Origin: Microplitis mediator
Taxonomy: Eukaryota; Arthropoda; Insecta; Hymenoptera; Braconidae
Reading direction: 5' to 3'
Assembly: GCF_029852145.1 (NCBI RefSeq)
Contig: NC_079978.1
Coordinates: 17,837,774 to 17,901,773, forward strand
Length of the DNA stretch: 64,000 nt
A model generated the notes under the pieces. It saw only the letters and a program-made list of their open reading frames with translations, was not told the origin of the DNA and ran no database searches. A program made the translations under genes and the position numbers. This document shows positions 12,817-23,108 of the stretch, piece by piece. Positions within the stretch are counted from its first letter, which is position 1. Each line of letters begins with the position of its first letter.

Positions 12817-13706
12817 CAGTCCGCGACACTTGGATAGCCTCACCTATTTTTATCAATATCTGATTCTTAATCAAAAATTTTGTTCCTTCCGCAAATCATA
12901 AAAGCAATAGTTAAATCCATCAGGCCCATCTAAATTAAATTTTATTTCATCTGAAAAAATTACTTGTAGCCATTTAACTATCCAACTCATATGTTCTTTT
13001 ACAAACAAAAGTCGTGCTGATATGTGTTTTTGATTCAAAGCCGATTTTTTCTTCAATTTCATTCTCTTTAGATGCTTTGCCCGTCTTATCACTCTTGTTA
13101 CAGTTGAAATAGATGCTACTGTTCGAACTTCTGCCGCTATTCGCCTCACAGTCTTAATGGAATTAGATGCTGCGCGAATTATCATTCGACGTTCCCTTGG
13201 CGTTGTTGCAAATTTCGTTCGACTTTTATAATTTTTTCCGTAGTTTTCATTGTTTTTCACGAAATTATTAATAACTTTAGCACTTCTATTCACTCTTCTA
13301 GCGATTTCATGTTGAGATAAATTTTGATTAAGTCAAAAATTAATTCTATTAATTTCTTCAATACTTAACATTTTATTGCGCCCCATTTTATATAGTAACC
13401 AATTTTGGTGTTTCAAATCGATTTTAATTTATTCACTACGCTATAGAATTACAACATAATAATACGAAAATGAAACGTATTAGTTCCTTTGCGCAATAAA
13501 TTTGACTGAGGCTATCCATGTGACGAACTGCCGACCAGTGGCATGTTCCCCTCACGATATCCTCGCTTTGTTTCTCGAACACTAACAACATATCTTGTTC
13601 TGTCTTAAATAAGTAACATAAAATATACAGATATTTTTATATATCAGCGAGTAAAGAATCAGTTATTGAAAAAAAATAGGTGAGACTATTCAAGTGACGC
13701 GGACTG
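12817..13706 (-). mobile_element. Truncated Tc1-like DNA transposon (890 bp, TA-flanked)
   Basis: It is flanked by TA (12815-12816, 13707-13708). The ends begin CAGTCCGCG and are inverted over about 35 bases with few mismatches. A third partial copy of the terminus (13505-13530), in direct orientation to the right end, resembles the internal transposase-binding repeats of IR/DR-type Tc1 elements. Full Tc1 elements are about 1.3-1.7 kb, so roughly the 3' half of the transposase gene has been lost. Confidence 0.85.
12871..13386 (-). pseudogene. Tc1-like transposase, N-terminal and central part, with one stop
   Basis: Starting at ATG (13384-13386) the frame reads MGRNKMLSIEEINRINF, meets a stop, then continues LNQNLSQHEIARRVNRSA and so on. 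It therefore contains most of the paired-type helix-turn-helix region that binds the terminal repeats. Next comes RAASNSIKTVRRIAAEV (second HTH, typical of Tc1 transposases), then VIFSDEIKFNLDGPDG, which holds the second catalytic aspartate. The frame ends with YDLRKEQNF just before the terminal inverted repeat. The last catalytic residue, about 34 residues further in the family, is missing. It cannot be active. Its role in life was cut-and-paste transposition at TA sites. Confidence 0.85.
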
Positions 13707-13708
13707 TA

Positions 13709-14848
13709 GTTATATTGAAGAACTCACAACTTTTGAAAACTTCGTCTCCCATCTTTATTACATTTCAGTTATATAAAAAATGTTTTTTCATAAAAAAATA
13801 AATTTCCATGAATTAAATCATGCGTATTTTGTCACTTTTTATATCACAACCGATTGAACGGTATATTATTTCGATGGCAAAATCATTCATGAATTATTTT
13901 CTACATTTAAGTTTATTCGAGTGTACACTGCTATGTCACATGAGTTTCTACGTCTCTCTTGTTATGTATATACACAGATATTTCTGACAAGATAAGAAAG
14001 TAGTAATGGTAGAAAACCATTTTGCACAGAGGTATCAAGAGAAAACTTATGAGTTTCTACCTCTTTCATATACGTTTCTTAGAGTGTATATAGTAGCCAT
14101 AATATAACTTCGCGTACCCTTTTTTACTTCTTACACTTATGCAAGACACATTTATTGCTATCATATACCAGTAAGTTGCTCTTTCAGTCTGACACAGAAA
14201 TGCTATGCTATATAGTTTGTCGCACAGGTGGCAAGCTCAAACTAGCTTTATATTAATATATATATATATATATACATACATGTTCATGTACTCTAACATA
14301 TAAATATAAAAAATATACATATCCGTAAATTTAATATATAAATACATGAGACGAATACTTGAAAAACATATTTTTTATTCATCTCGTTATATTTATCGAA
14401 TTTACTGGTACATGTTCCTTGAATTCAATGTAAAACATGTAGTCTTTTTTATACAATATTGCTATCGAACATCAACCAATACAATAGATAACAAGATCTA
14501 AGTCATATAAGATCGACAATAATATATCCAGTGAGTATAAAACAATTTCTTTACCTTAGTTATATATTTATATATATTTTTTTCGAGGGAATTTATTTAT
14601 ATTGTTTATCGTTATCTGTATACTTATATTTTGTACTCAAAAGGCTATGACTCTGTAAAAAAAACGTCAACATGGAAATATTTGCATTGTAATATGTATG
14701 TATGTAAATATAATGAAAAATAAAAACACTAGGGAAATAAAAAAAACTATACAAAAAGTAAAATAGTGATGGAAATGTATATTCATTTTTGCTTCGAGGA
14801 CTTATATGTTTGCTTATCTTAAAAATTTTTTTAAATTTAATGTTCTAG
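13709..14848. other. No recognisable gene; intron or flank before the Ig exon
   Basis: AT-rich with TATATA microsatellites (about 14256-14280). Ends in the poly-T/AT stretch that serves as the acceptor region of the exon at 14849. Confidence 0.45.
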
Positions 14849-14959
14849 TGCCACCGTCAAAACCAATAATCTACGACATGAAGCGTCGTGACATGAGCAA
14901 GCTGTTGGTGGCACATGCAGAAGGAACTAACCTCACTCTGGTCTGCGAGGTTCGTGGAG
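14849..14959 (+). CDS. Internal exon: first half of an Ig domain (Sidestep-like receptor)
   Basis: A 111-bp exon lies between a CTAG acceptor (AG at 14847-14848) and a GTAAGC donor at 14960. Read from 14851 it gives PPSKPIIYD, then EGTNLTLVCEVRG. This is the N-terminal half of an immunoglobulin domain: a proline-rich linker, the B strand and the first Ig cysteine. The pattern of a PP-x-KP-IIYD linker followed by EG-x-x-L-x-L-x-CEVRGG is typical of the second Ig domain in insect Sidestep-family receptors, which are axon-guidance ligands on the cell surface. Both splice junctions are phase 1. The last G joins GT of the exon at 51178 to restore the glycine and the GGKPKP motif. Nothing with known coding similarity lies around it, so the rest of the gene must be outside the window or in exons I could not see. 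Membership of the Ig superfamily is well supported; the Sidestep assignment is inferred from the motif. Confidence 0.8.
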
Positions 14960-15098
14960 GTAAGCAGAATAGTTCAAGATGATGCATTGTTGTCGATAAT
15001 TGCGTAATCCCGTTTAATATAAAGAGAAGGTTATTTTTTTTTTTACTGATAGTTATGTATAGCACAATACGTTCGCATAAGTGAGATTATTTTGTATA

Positions 15099-15260
15099 GG
15101 GGAGGGAGGGGCAAAAGGGGGTGTTTACGGAAATACCAAGTTTTCGAGGACTCAAATACACTAAATCGTTTTTGTTTTAATGAAGTTCAAAGTAAATAGA
15201 AAAAATTTTCAGTTACCGTTAAAAAAAAATGTTTTTCATTTTTGAGGGCAAAATGGGGTA
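15099..15260. mobile_element. G-rich-terminus MITE, family F, fragment (F4)
   Basis: It is preceded by TA, begins GGGGAGGGAGGGGCAAAAGG and aligns in reverse with the right end of F1 (about 47815-47951). It is cut at the TA where the element at 15261 is inserted; I cannot identify the remaining part. Confidence 0.6.
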
Positions 15261-15384
15261 CACTGTTAAAGATATTGTTTGAATTTTCAAAACATCGTAT
15301 ATAACGCAATAAACACATACATTTGTGCTTGAAATTTCATTACTAATTTCATCCAGAATTTAAAAAAGTTTGGAAAATCCAAAA

Positions 15385-16060
15385 GTGCACACCTCGAACG
15401 CTCATGTTACAATGAAATATATAAATTATTAATTTTTATTTTTAATTACAAAATTTTTTAATAAATATCTAGAAAGAAATCCGTCGTTTTTTTTTTAATT
15501 GAGTTAATTCTATGACAGTTGGTAATAAAAAAAAATTATTTGATGGTAAAGTAGAACCTTATGATATCAGCAAAGTTCGACGATAAAAAAATAAAATTCC
15601 CGATAAAATAAAAAAATGGCTGCAGTGTGTGTTTGTTTACATGGAATAGTGCCGGTTTTAACAGAAATGATTTATTTAAAAAAAAAACGAGAGGGTCTAC
15701 AGTAGTGATTTTCGAAAAGAACCTTCTTTGCATAATTCTGAAGACAGTGAAAAAAAAATAAAGTCATTTTGTCTAGCCGTTCACGAAATATCCGTGCCAC
15801 AGACTTTTTTTGGACTACAGACTAACTGACGTCCACGATACATATTTTTTATTGAACTTTTTTTTATTATAATACGTATCGGACAACTTAATGAAAGTAT
15901 CAGTCTTATTAATTAGTGTTTCCTCTTTAGGTTAATGTGCTTTTTATAACGTGTGAGTGTGACATAAAAATAATATATACAGTTTAATGAGGAAAAGTCA
16001 AGTGACCTTGACAGGTCCGTTATAAAGCACAACCTCGCCGCTTCGCTTTCGAGGCGTGCA
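15385..16060. mobile_element. Family E TIR element, copy 2, nested in family D
   Basis: Ends GTGCACACCTCGAACG and CGAGGCGTGCA are inverted. The interruption of family D is visible because the D sequence resumes at about 16064. Confidence 0.65.
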
Positions 16061-16780
16061 ATACATGTTTTTGAATTTTCAAATTAACACTTTGGATTTT
16101 CAAATACTTCTTTTTGAATTTTCAAATACAAGTTTTTTAATATTTAAATACTTTTTTTTCAATTTTCAAATACTTTTTTTTTTTATTTTCAAATACTTTC
16201 TTTTAAATTTTTAAATAAATGTATTCGAAAATCTGAAGCGTTTATTTTAAAATTCAAAAGCGTGTATTTTAAATTCTATACGATCGCTACAATGAAATTT
16301 CAAACACAATTGTATGTGTTTATTGCGTTATATACAATGTTTTGAAAATTCAAACAATTATTTTAACAGTGTATATCACATTTAATACTGTATCATTTTA
16401 TCATTTATCATAATTTCAATGATGTTCAGTTCAGTCACAAGTTTTATTTACTTTATATTATTGAGGAAATAAAAACTTAACAATAATAAAGTCTGATGTA
16501 CACCGCTCACATTACTAACACATATATTATATATTTCACTACACAATCCTTGATTACTGAACGCGCAGCACGTCACGCGCAGGAATTTCATATACAAGCA
16601 TTTGAATTTTCAAATAAGTATTATAAAATTTCGAATGGAATTATTAAAATTCAACCTGTCTTAGAATATTCAATACTTGGTTTGAAAATTTAAAAAACAA
16701 GTATAAATTTTAAGTACATTAATTAAAATTCATATTTTTTATCTTAATTTTAAGTACCAGTTTGATTATTTAATTACGTA

Positions 16781-17539
16781 GGGGAGGGTGGGCAGAGCGG
16801 CCCCCCTAAGCCAATTATTATTTTTTGTGGCTTTCAACCATAAGATCACTTTACTTTTGTCCTATTTCGAACAAATTTATGGACATTTTGCCAAAATTCT
16901 GAAAAATTTTTTTTTTTTTTTGTGGGGCAGAGCGGCCCCCCTTCAAAAAGTGATAAAAAAAATTTTTTTTTTCGTTTTTTTTTTTTTTTTAATTGTTTTC
17001 ATCATTAAGAATGTATTTCTTTCTCTTGACAACTATTTTTGGTTTTATATTACTCGAAAAAAATTTTTTAAAGCGTAAAAAATCGTTCACTCTCGATTAC
17101 CTTAATTACTAATTGTTATTTGATAAAAAAAAAAATCAATTCTATAATTTTACTTTATTTCAAAAATTTATCAACCAAAAAAAAAAATTTAATTTTTATA
17201 AATTTTTAGTGACCAAATTTGCCTCTTACATAAAGAAACGGCCGAAAAATATGAAAAAATAATTTTTTCGGAAGTTTCGGCTGGTCCATTTTGCCCCAGG
17301 TGTTATGCGTAGGGTTAGAATTGTGGAATTATAATAATTTTTTTTTAATTTGACGATAAAAATATGAAAAAATCACTTTTTCAAAATTTTGGGCTTGTCC
17401 ATTTTGCCCCAAATGTCATGCGTAGGGGTAAAAATGCGCAAACATATCGGATTTATAGTAATTTATAGTAATTAGTCGAAAAAAAAAAATTTTTTTTTTG
17501 GTCAAAATTTCAGGGGGGCCGCTCTGCACCACCCTCCCC
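16781..17539. mobile_element. G-rich-terminus MITE, family F2 (GGCAGAGCGGCCCCCC subtype), TA-flanked
   Basis: Inserted at TA (16779-16780, 17540-17541) inside family D, with GGGGAGGGTGG-type ends inverted. No coding capacity. Internal segments such as CCATTTTGCCCCA match F1. Confidence 0.78.
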
Positions 17540-17622
17540 TATATCAAATTTGAAGCTTCTTTATCTAATTTTGAAAATTCAATTCCTTTTGTATTGTAAT
17601 TTTCAAATTATTTTTAACAGTG

Positions 17623-18938
17623 TGAAAAAATATTAAAATGCGAAAAAAAGAAGATAATTTTTCTATAGAAAGTTAAATTAATTTTTTAATCCGTCCATTA
17701 TAGAACATTTTTAACATCGCTCTAATGTATGTCTCTCATTTTCAGTAAAATTTAATATCCTAAAAAATACTAGTCTTCTCATTATAAAATTTTGGAATGA
17801 GTTTCCGATGAACAGATAATTTATTTTAATCTCTTACAGATCTCTTTGGGATCTTGTATAGATTCGAAATATTAAATTAAAAACTTTTAATTTAAAAATA
17901 ATTATCTCGATGGCATTTAACAATAGGAATGACGAAATTTCAATTATAAAAAGGCTTTGAAAATAAAGGATTGTATTTATGCTAAGAATGAAAGAATTCC
18001 CGACTTTCGCACAATACGTAATGAATTGTAGAAGCTTTGAGAAGAAAAATTATTATTTTATAGTCATAGAGAAAAAAAAACAATAAACAATTAATTATGT
18101 ATGTTTGTATAGCTTTGTTTTTGTTGTTTTCATTATATCTAATTTAAAACAAGTATAATCTCAAACTTTTGTCCGATTTCGTGCACACTCTGCTTCCGCA
18201 TTTAGTATCACGTGGATGGTCACCAAAAGAAAATTGTTATGAGATTAAAGCATGATATTTATGGAAGGTATTAATGTGACCTGAAACAAAGTTATTCTTA
18301 TACGTGTATTTATGTGCATGTGATATTATATTATATTCATATGTATATTCACACAAAAAGATAGTGGCAGTTATATACAAACAATGTGATTCCTGTTAAT
18401 TCCGATAGCACATACTATATATAGGTTTCTGCAGTTAAATCATATATTTTGTCGATGAGATTAAAAAAGTTATGCTTCAAAGACTGGATTTATTTAATAA
18501 TCCTACAATCAGAATCAATTAATATTTTGAATATTTTTTATTGCTTGAGATACACTAGATAAATAAGGAAAGGTTCAGCGAAATATGACCGTGAAAAAAA
18601 AGTGTACAATTATGATTGTAAATAACGCTATGCATTGTGATAGATCGGTGGTAAATACGATTTTTTTAAATGAATCGATGAAAAATGCTGCAAATTAGTC
18701 CCAAGTATACGGCTGATTAAATTAGTGATGTACTTGTGACAATTGATGCAGTGAATATTCACTGATTCATTTTAAGAGGGCAGATTTTATTTCCATCCGC
18801 ATTCGCTCCAATCCGGAATTTTAACATTGAAATAAATTTTTTTTTAATTGAAATAACTTTTTTTATGAGAATTATAATTATTTTAATTGGCTCAGATATT
18901 TCGAATCAAACATAATATGTACAGAACAAAAAATAATG
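17623..18938. other. No recognisable gene
   Basis: AT-rich intron sequence without definable repeats. Confidence 0.4.
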
Positions 18939-20122
18939 CACAGAAAAAATTAAGTAATTGGGTTTATTATACTAATTTCATAACTCCGATCATCTAGAAT
19001 GATTGGAACGTTTTTTAGTGTAAAAATAGTATGGTAATGGATAATACTATCAAGATGGTAATATTTACTATCACTCTCTAAATCTGAAACAGTGATTTTT
19101 CACTGTTTCACAGTGATAAGTATACCAAGTGGTATACTTATAACTGTGAAACAGTGTATATACACTACTTTTCAGTGGTTTTCACTGTTTCAGATTTAGA
19201 GAGCAGGATGATAATATTTATTATCGAGGATGGTAATTAATATTATTGAATGCTATGAAAAGATTGATCGAAAATTCAATAATTTTCAAGTATTGCTGCA
19301 AAATTGTAAATTTTTGAATACAAATATGATGACAAACATACTTAAGTTTTATTGATAACATCTTTACAAGAAAATGACAATTTTTTAAAAGTTAAAATAC
19401 AAGTATTAAAATTATTTATGTTATAAACTCTTCATCGGCGTAACAGCCCTATTTTAATTTTACTTTTAAATTATAATTAAATTGTAAACAAATATTTTCT
19501 ATTGAAATCCATAATTTAGTGATGCATTTTTTATTGTTTAAAATGTTGAAATAAGTTACTGGACAGTCGTCTAGATCAGCGTAAAATAAAAATTTCCAAG
19601 CGAGAGAGCTTCTGTCAATAAATTTGAATGATTGAGTATGCTCATTAAAATAAGAATCATTCAAGTACTGAGTAATAAATCAAATTTGGTCATTATTAAC
19701 ATTTAGTATTTTTTGAACCTTGTAACTATTATAATTTCTGATGGTAACTGTTACCATCTGGATTATAAATATAACTATTTGTGGAGATAAACATAGTTAT
19801 GGAGATTCTACTCTGTTAATTTAATAATTACCCGTGGGTCCATATTTCAACATCACAATTATTTTCTATACTATTTTTTTTATTAAACGTCTGCTAGCAA
19901 CAATTATACAATATTCAAAAGTTGGCGCGAAAATGGATGTTTAGTTAGATTAGACGGTGCCGTGTGAGGTGACGACTACGGAAAGTCGTATAGGGCTCAC
20001 AGCTATCTAATAGATAGTTACTGGAACGACACGGTATTGTTACCATAAGCATACGTACTGTTGTGGTAACGATCTACGAGTTACTATACTTTAGATCGTT
20101 CGAGGAGCAATATTTTTTTTTC
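18939..20122. repeat. Probable CACAGAAAAAATTAAGTAAT-type element with a nested hairpin
   Basis: The left end GCACAGAAAAAATTAAGTAA resembles the start of the element at 20355. A plausible right end is TTTTTTTTTCCGTGT at about 20110-20125. The boundaries are not exact. Confidence 0.35.
19074..19203. repeat. 130-bp near-perfect hairpin (Z1)
   Basis: CTCTCTAAATCTGAAACAGT at the left is exactly inverted at the right. Inside, CACTGTTTCACAGT and its complement flank a second hairpin around AAGTATACCA/TGGTATACTT. Core shared with 60285-60441. Confidence 0.75.
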
Positions 20123-20354
20123 CGTGTATCTATTGATAGTAAAAAATTTCACCATAACTAGATAGTAATTCCTATTATTTAATTTGTTACGGAACCGTTA
20201 CAGAATAGTTTTGTAATTTTCGATGTTTGTGTTAAAAAAAAAAATTTCGGATTTTTTTTTAGCTTCAAGTTTTTAAGAAATTTGAAAATTCCACTTTTTT
20301 AAAAATTTTTATTGCTTGACCTTGACGTTTCTTGAATAAAAAATTAGTTGATGC

Positions 20355-20762
20355 CCACACGGAGAAAATTAAGTAATAGGAATGGTTCCGTAACAAATTG
20401 CCCTTGGACAAAATAACCTCAATAAAATAACCCCGACAAAATCACCCCAACAAAATAACCTAGAACAAAATAACCTGAATAAAAATAATTGTGTCATAAG
20501 ATAACCTGAACAACAACAAGCTTTTTAAATACGAATCTATCGTTATAGATGTATGTGAATTTTTTCAGGTTATTGTTGTTCAGGTTATTTTATAACAGTA
20601 ATTTTTTTTTCAGGTTATTTTGTCAAGGTTATTTTGTCCGAAGGTAACCAGTCACAGCACCTTGTAATTTGTAGAGATATTATATTATATCTGTAAATGT
20701 TACAGATCAACAAATTTTGAAGATTTTTTTCTGTTATTTTTACTGAACTGTTTTTTCCGCGT
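20355..20762. mobile_element. CACGGAGAAAATT-terminus element with AAAATAACCT inverted arrays
   Basis: The left end is CACGGAGAAAATTAAGTAAT and the right end is CTGTTTTTTCCGCG. The centre (about 20400-20640) has several CAAAATAACCT units on the left and their reverse complements (AGGTTATTTTG) on the right, so a long hairpin forms. No coding capacity. Confidence 0.5.
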
Positions 20763-22194
20763 ATCTTCATATTATAAATAATAATTGTGGTTCGTATAAG
20801 TAAGTAAGCAAGCAAACATACATGCTTCATTCTATGTGAGCGAGTTTAATCACCGAGCAAACACTCAAGATTCGATGGAGAATTCGTTGGAGTATCATCT
20901 GGATGTCTTATTTACTATTGGCTCGAGTAACTCGTTGGACTGTATACCGGAAACAAGTAGGGATAACTCTTAGCTCGCGGTCCCTCGAAAAAGATCACTT
21001 GTAAGCAACAGAGATGGATTCTGAATATAAAAAACAATGGAAGAACAAAAACAAAAACAAAAACAAAAAATTATTAAAAGGAAAGGAAATGCGTATCAAA
21101 TTGGCGTAAGTCCAGAAAAATCTACTGGATGGTGCAACGGTTCGCGCCATGAGGAGCCTACGAAAAAGCAAAAGCAAACTCTTAACCTTCTTATCGTCTT
21201 CGTCTAGCCAACTGACTCTACTCCTTCATCTTGAGTGTGCCCGAGGCTCTAAATGGAATTGGCGAAACGCCAGAGTCCCTGTGGTTAAGGAAAATAAGAT
21301 TTTTCATTTGAAACGCAGAATTCACAAAGAGCTACTGCTATATATAGCCTACCAGTGGATAAGTCTGAGATAAAAAATATTAAGGAAGGTGATACTCCAA
21401 CGAAATGGAATAATCCTGTCGACGACTTGAGTTTCTTTATAACATTTATTCGAAATTAATCAACGAGAAAAATTTATTCTAATCTTCTTTCATCTTTTTC
21501 GTGAGTTAATTTTTTGTCAGCTAAAATTAGGATATTACTTTTTTTCTCTGCGATTTTTTATTACTTTTTTTTTTATTGACCTTATCAGGTCCTTATGAAA
21601 AATTCTACTCGGGTTTTACACCGGCAGTGTTGAAAATTTAAACCCCAATTCATTCACACCAAAACGTGCACTCAAAATTTTTTACAGCGCGGTATTTATT
21701 TAACAACAAACATGCAAACGCTTCCACTTAAATAATAAAAAGTCGATACATTGTTTCAAATACGTGACAGGAAGTATTTTTACCTCGCCATCGCGGATAT
21801 TATCATAATAGATTGTAATCATTGTTGAAATTACGCGGTTCATTGTAATAATTTAGAGTGATTGTTATTGTTAGATTTAAATAGTTAGGATCATGATTGT
21901 TTTCAATAACGTCATGGTGCTAAAGATTAAAATCACTACGTAGTGACTTTTAATTTTAGATTGCAATAGTGATAGAAGTCTTATCGTGGACTTTTATACA
22001 CACTCCAGAAATTCTAGTCTACATCACTAAACTGTAAAAAGAGCAGTGTTAAAAATGAATTCAATTTAACACCACGCGGTGTTAAAATGAAATAACACTG
22101 GTGTAGGCGGTGTAATTTGGCAGTATTAAAATACTGGTGTTAAATCGGTGTAAAAAAAATTTGACGTACAGAGATTAGAAAAAAAAATGTATTA
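20763..22194. other. No recognisable gene; GGTGTTAAA-rich patch at 22032-22170
   Basis: The patch has several GGTGTTAAA/TTTAACACC motifs and resembles the short element at 40141 and a stretch at 26262-26336 (family L). The rest is unassigned. The frames at 20995-21373 have no motif. Confidence 0.35.
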
Positions 22195-22667
22195 CACGGA
22201 AAGAAATTTATTGAAATGGTTCCCATAATACTATAAAAATTTTATTCTATACCAGCATAGAAATTATGACCATAAATTATGGGAACAGTTCCTATAATTA
22301 TGGGAATGCTACCCATAACATTATAGGAATGGTTCCTATAATTTATAAGAGTTGTTCCTATAAAATTATGGGAATCATTTCCATAATATATAGGAATCAT
22401 TTCCATAATATATAGGAATGAATTCTATATTCTATAGGAATCATTCCCATAATATTATAGGAATAGTTCCCATAATTCTATTGGAAAAGTTCCTATACCA
22501 TTATGAGAATCATTGCCATAATATTATCGGAATAGTTTCCATACTATTATAGGAACCATTCCTACAATATTATGGGAATGGTTCCCATACTATCATGAAA
22601 AAATTAATTTAAAGAAAAGTGTGGTAATCATTTCTACAATACACAAAAATATTATTAAATGTAAAAC
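22195..22667. mobile_element. CACGGAAAG palindromic MITE, copy A (3' truncated)
   Basis: It begins CACGGAAAGAAATTTATTG after TA and consists of dozens of GGAATNNTTCC-type palindromes (AGGAATCATTCCCATAATAT and variants). It stops at the conserved CACAAAAATATTATTAAA segment. The right half seen in copies B and C is absent. Confidence 0.7.
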
Positions 22668-22689
22668 CATCTCTCTAGTTTTTGTAACT

Positions 22690-22905
22690 ACTCATCGGCC
22701 GCGTAGCGTAGCGGTACATTGTCGGTCTTGCGTGCGTACGGTACTAGGTTCGAATCCTTCTTAGGGCGAATGCGAAATAATTATTTAAGAAGCCTAGGAA
22801 GGTTGCTAAACTTTTACGTTTAAGCGTTTGTGTGAGTTAAATTTGACCAAAATGTACATAATCCACCTCTCATTACCAAAAAAAAAAATAAAAAAAAATA
22901 AGAAA
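22690..22905 (+). mobile_element. Probable tRNA-derived SINE with A-rich tail
   Basis: The head is tRNA-like: GCGTAGCGTAGCGGT (A box) and AGGTTCGAATCCTT (B box) within about 70 bases. An unrelated body follows, then an A-rich tail (22878-22905). This is the classic SINE layout. I could not define target duplications. Confidence 0.6.
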
Positions 22906-23108
22906 ACAAAACCTAATAAACCACTAAAACTAAACATTTTAAACGAAAAATAATTTTTTTTCTTGAAATCCACTGAATTTTCATGCTGAGAAAAACTAAG
23001 TTTTTTTTGTTAGGACAAATATAATTTCATCATAGTGATAAATGAAAATTAGTTATAATTATATTATCCTACTTTAGTTACTGTGACTAAATATTATTTG
23101 TGTAAGTA

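Larger units (their letters stand above)
15261..17622. mobile_element. CACTGTTAAA-terminus element, family D, copy 1, with two nested insertions
   Basis: The termini CACTGTTAAA and TTTTTAACAGTG are inverted. The body is an inverted arrangement of TTTGAATTTTCAAATA motifs and matches copy 2 (33055-33979) in reverse orientation after removal of the insertions at 15385-16060 and 16781-17539. The net length is then about 0.93 kb, as in copy 2. Confidence 0.75.
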
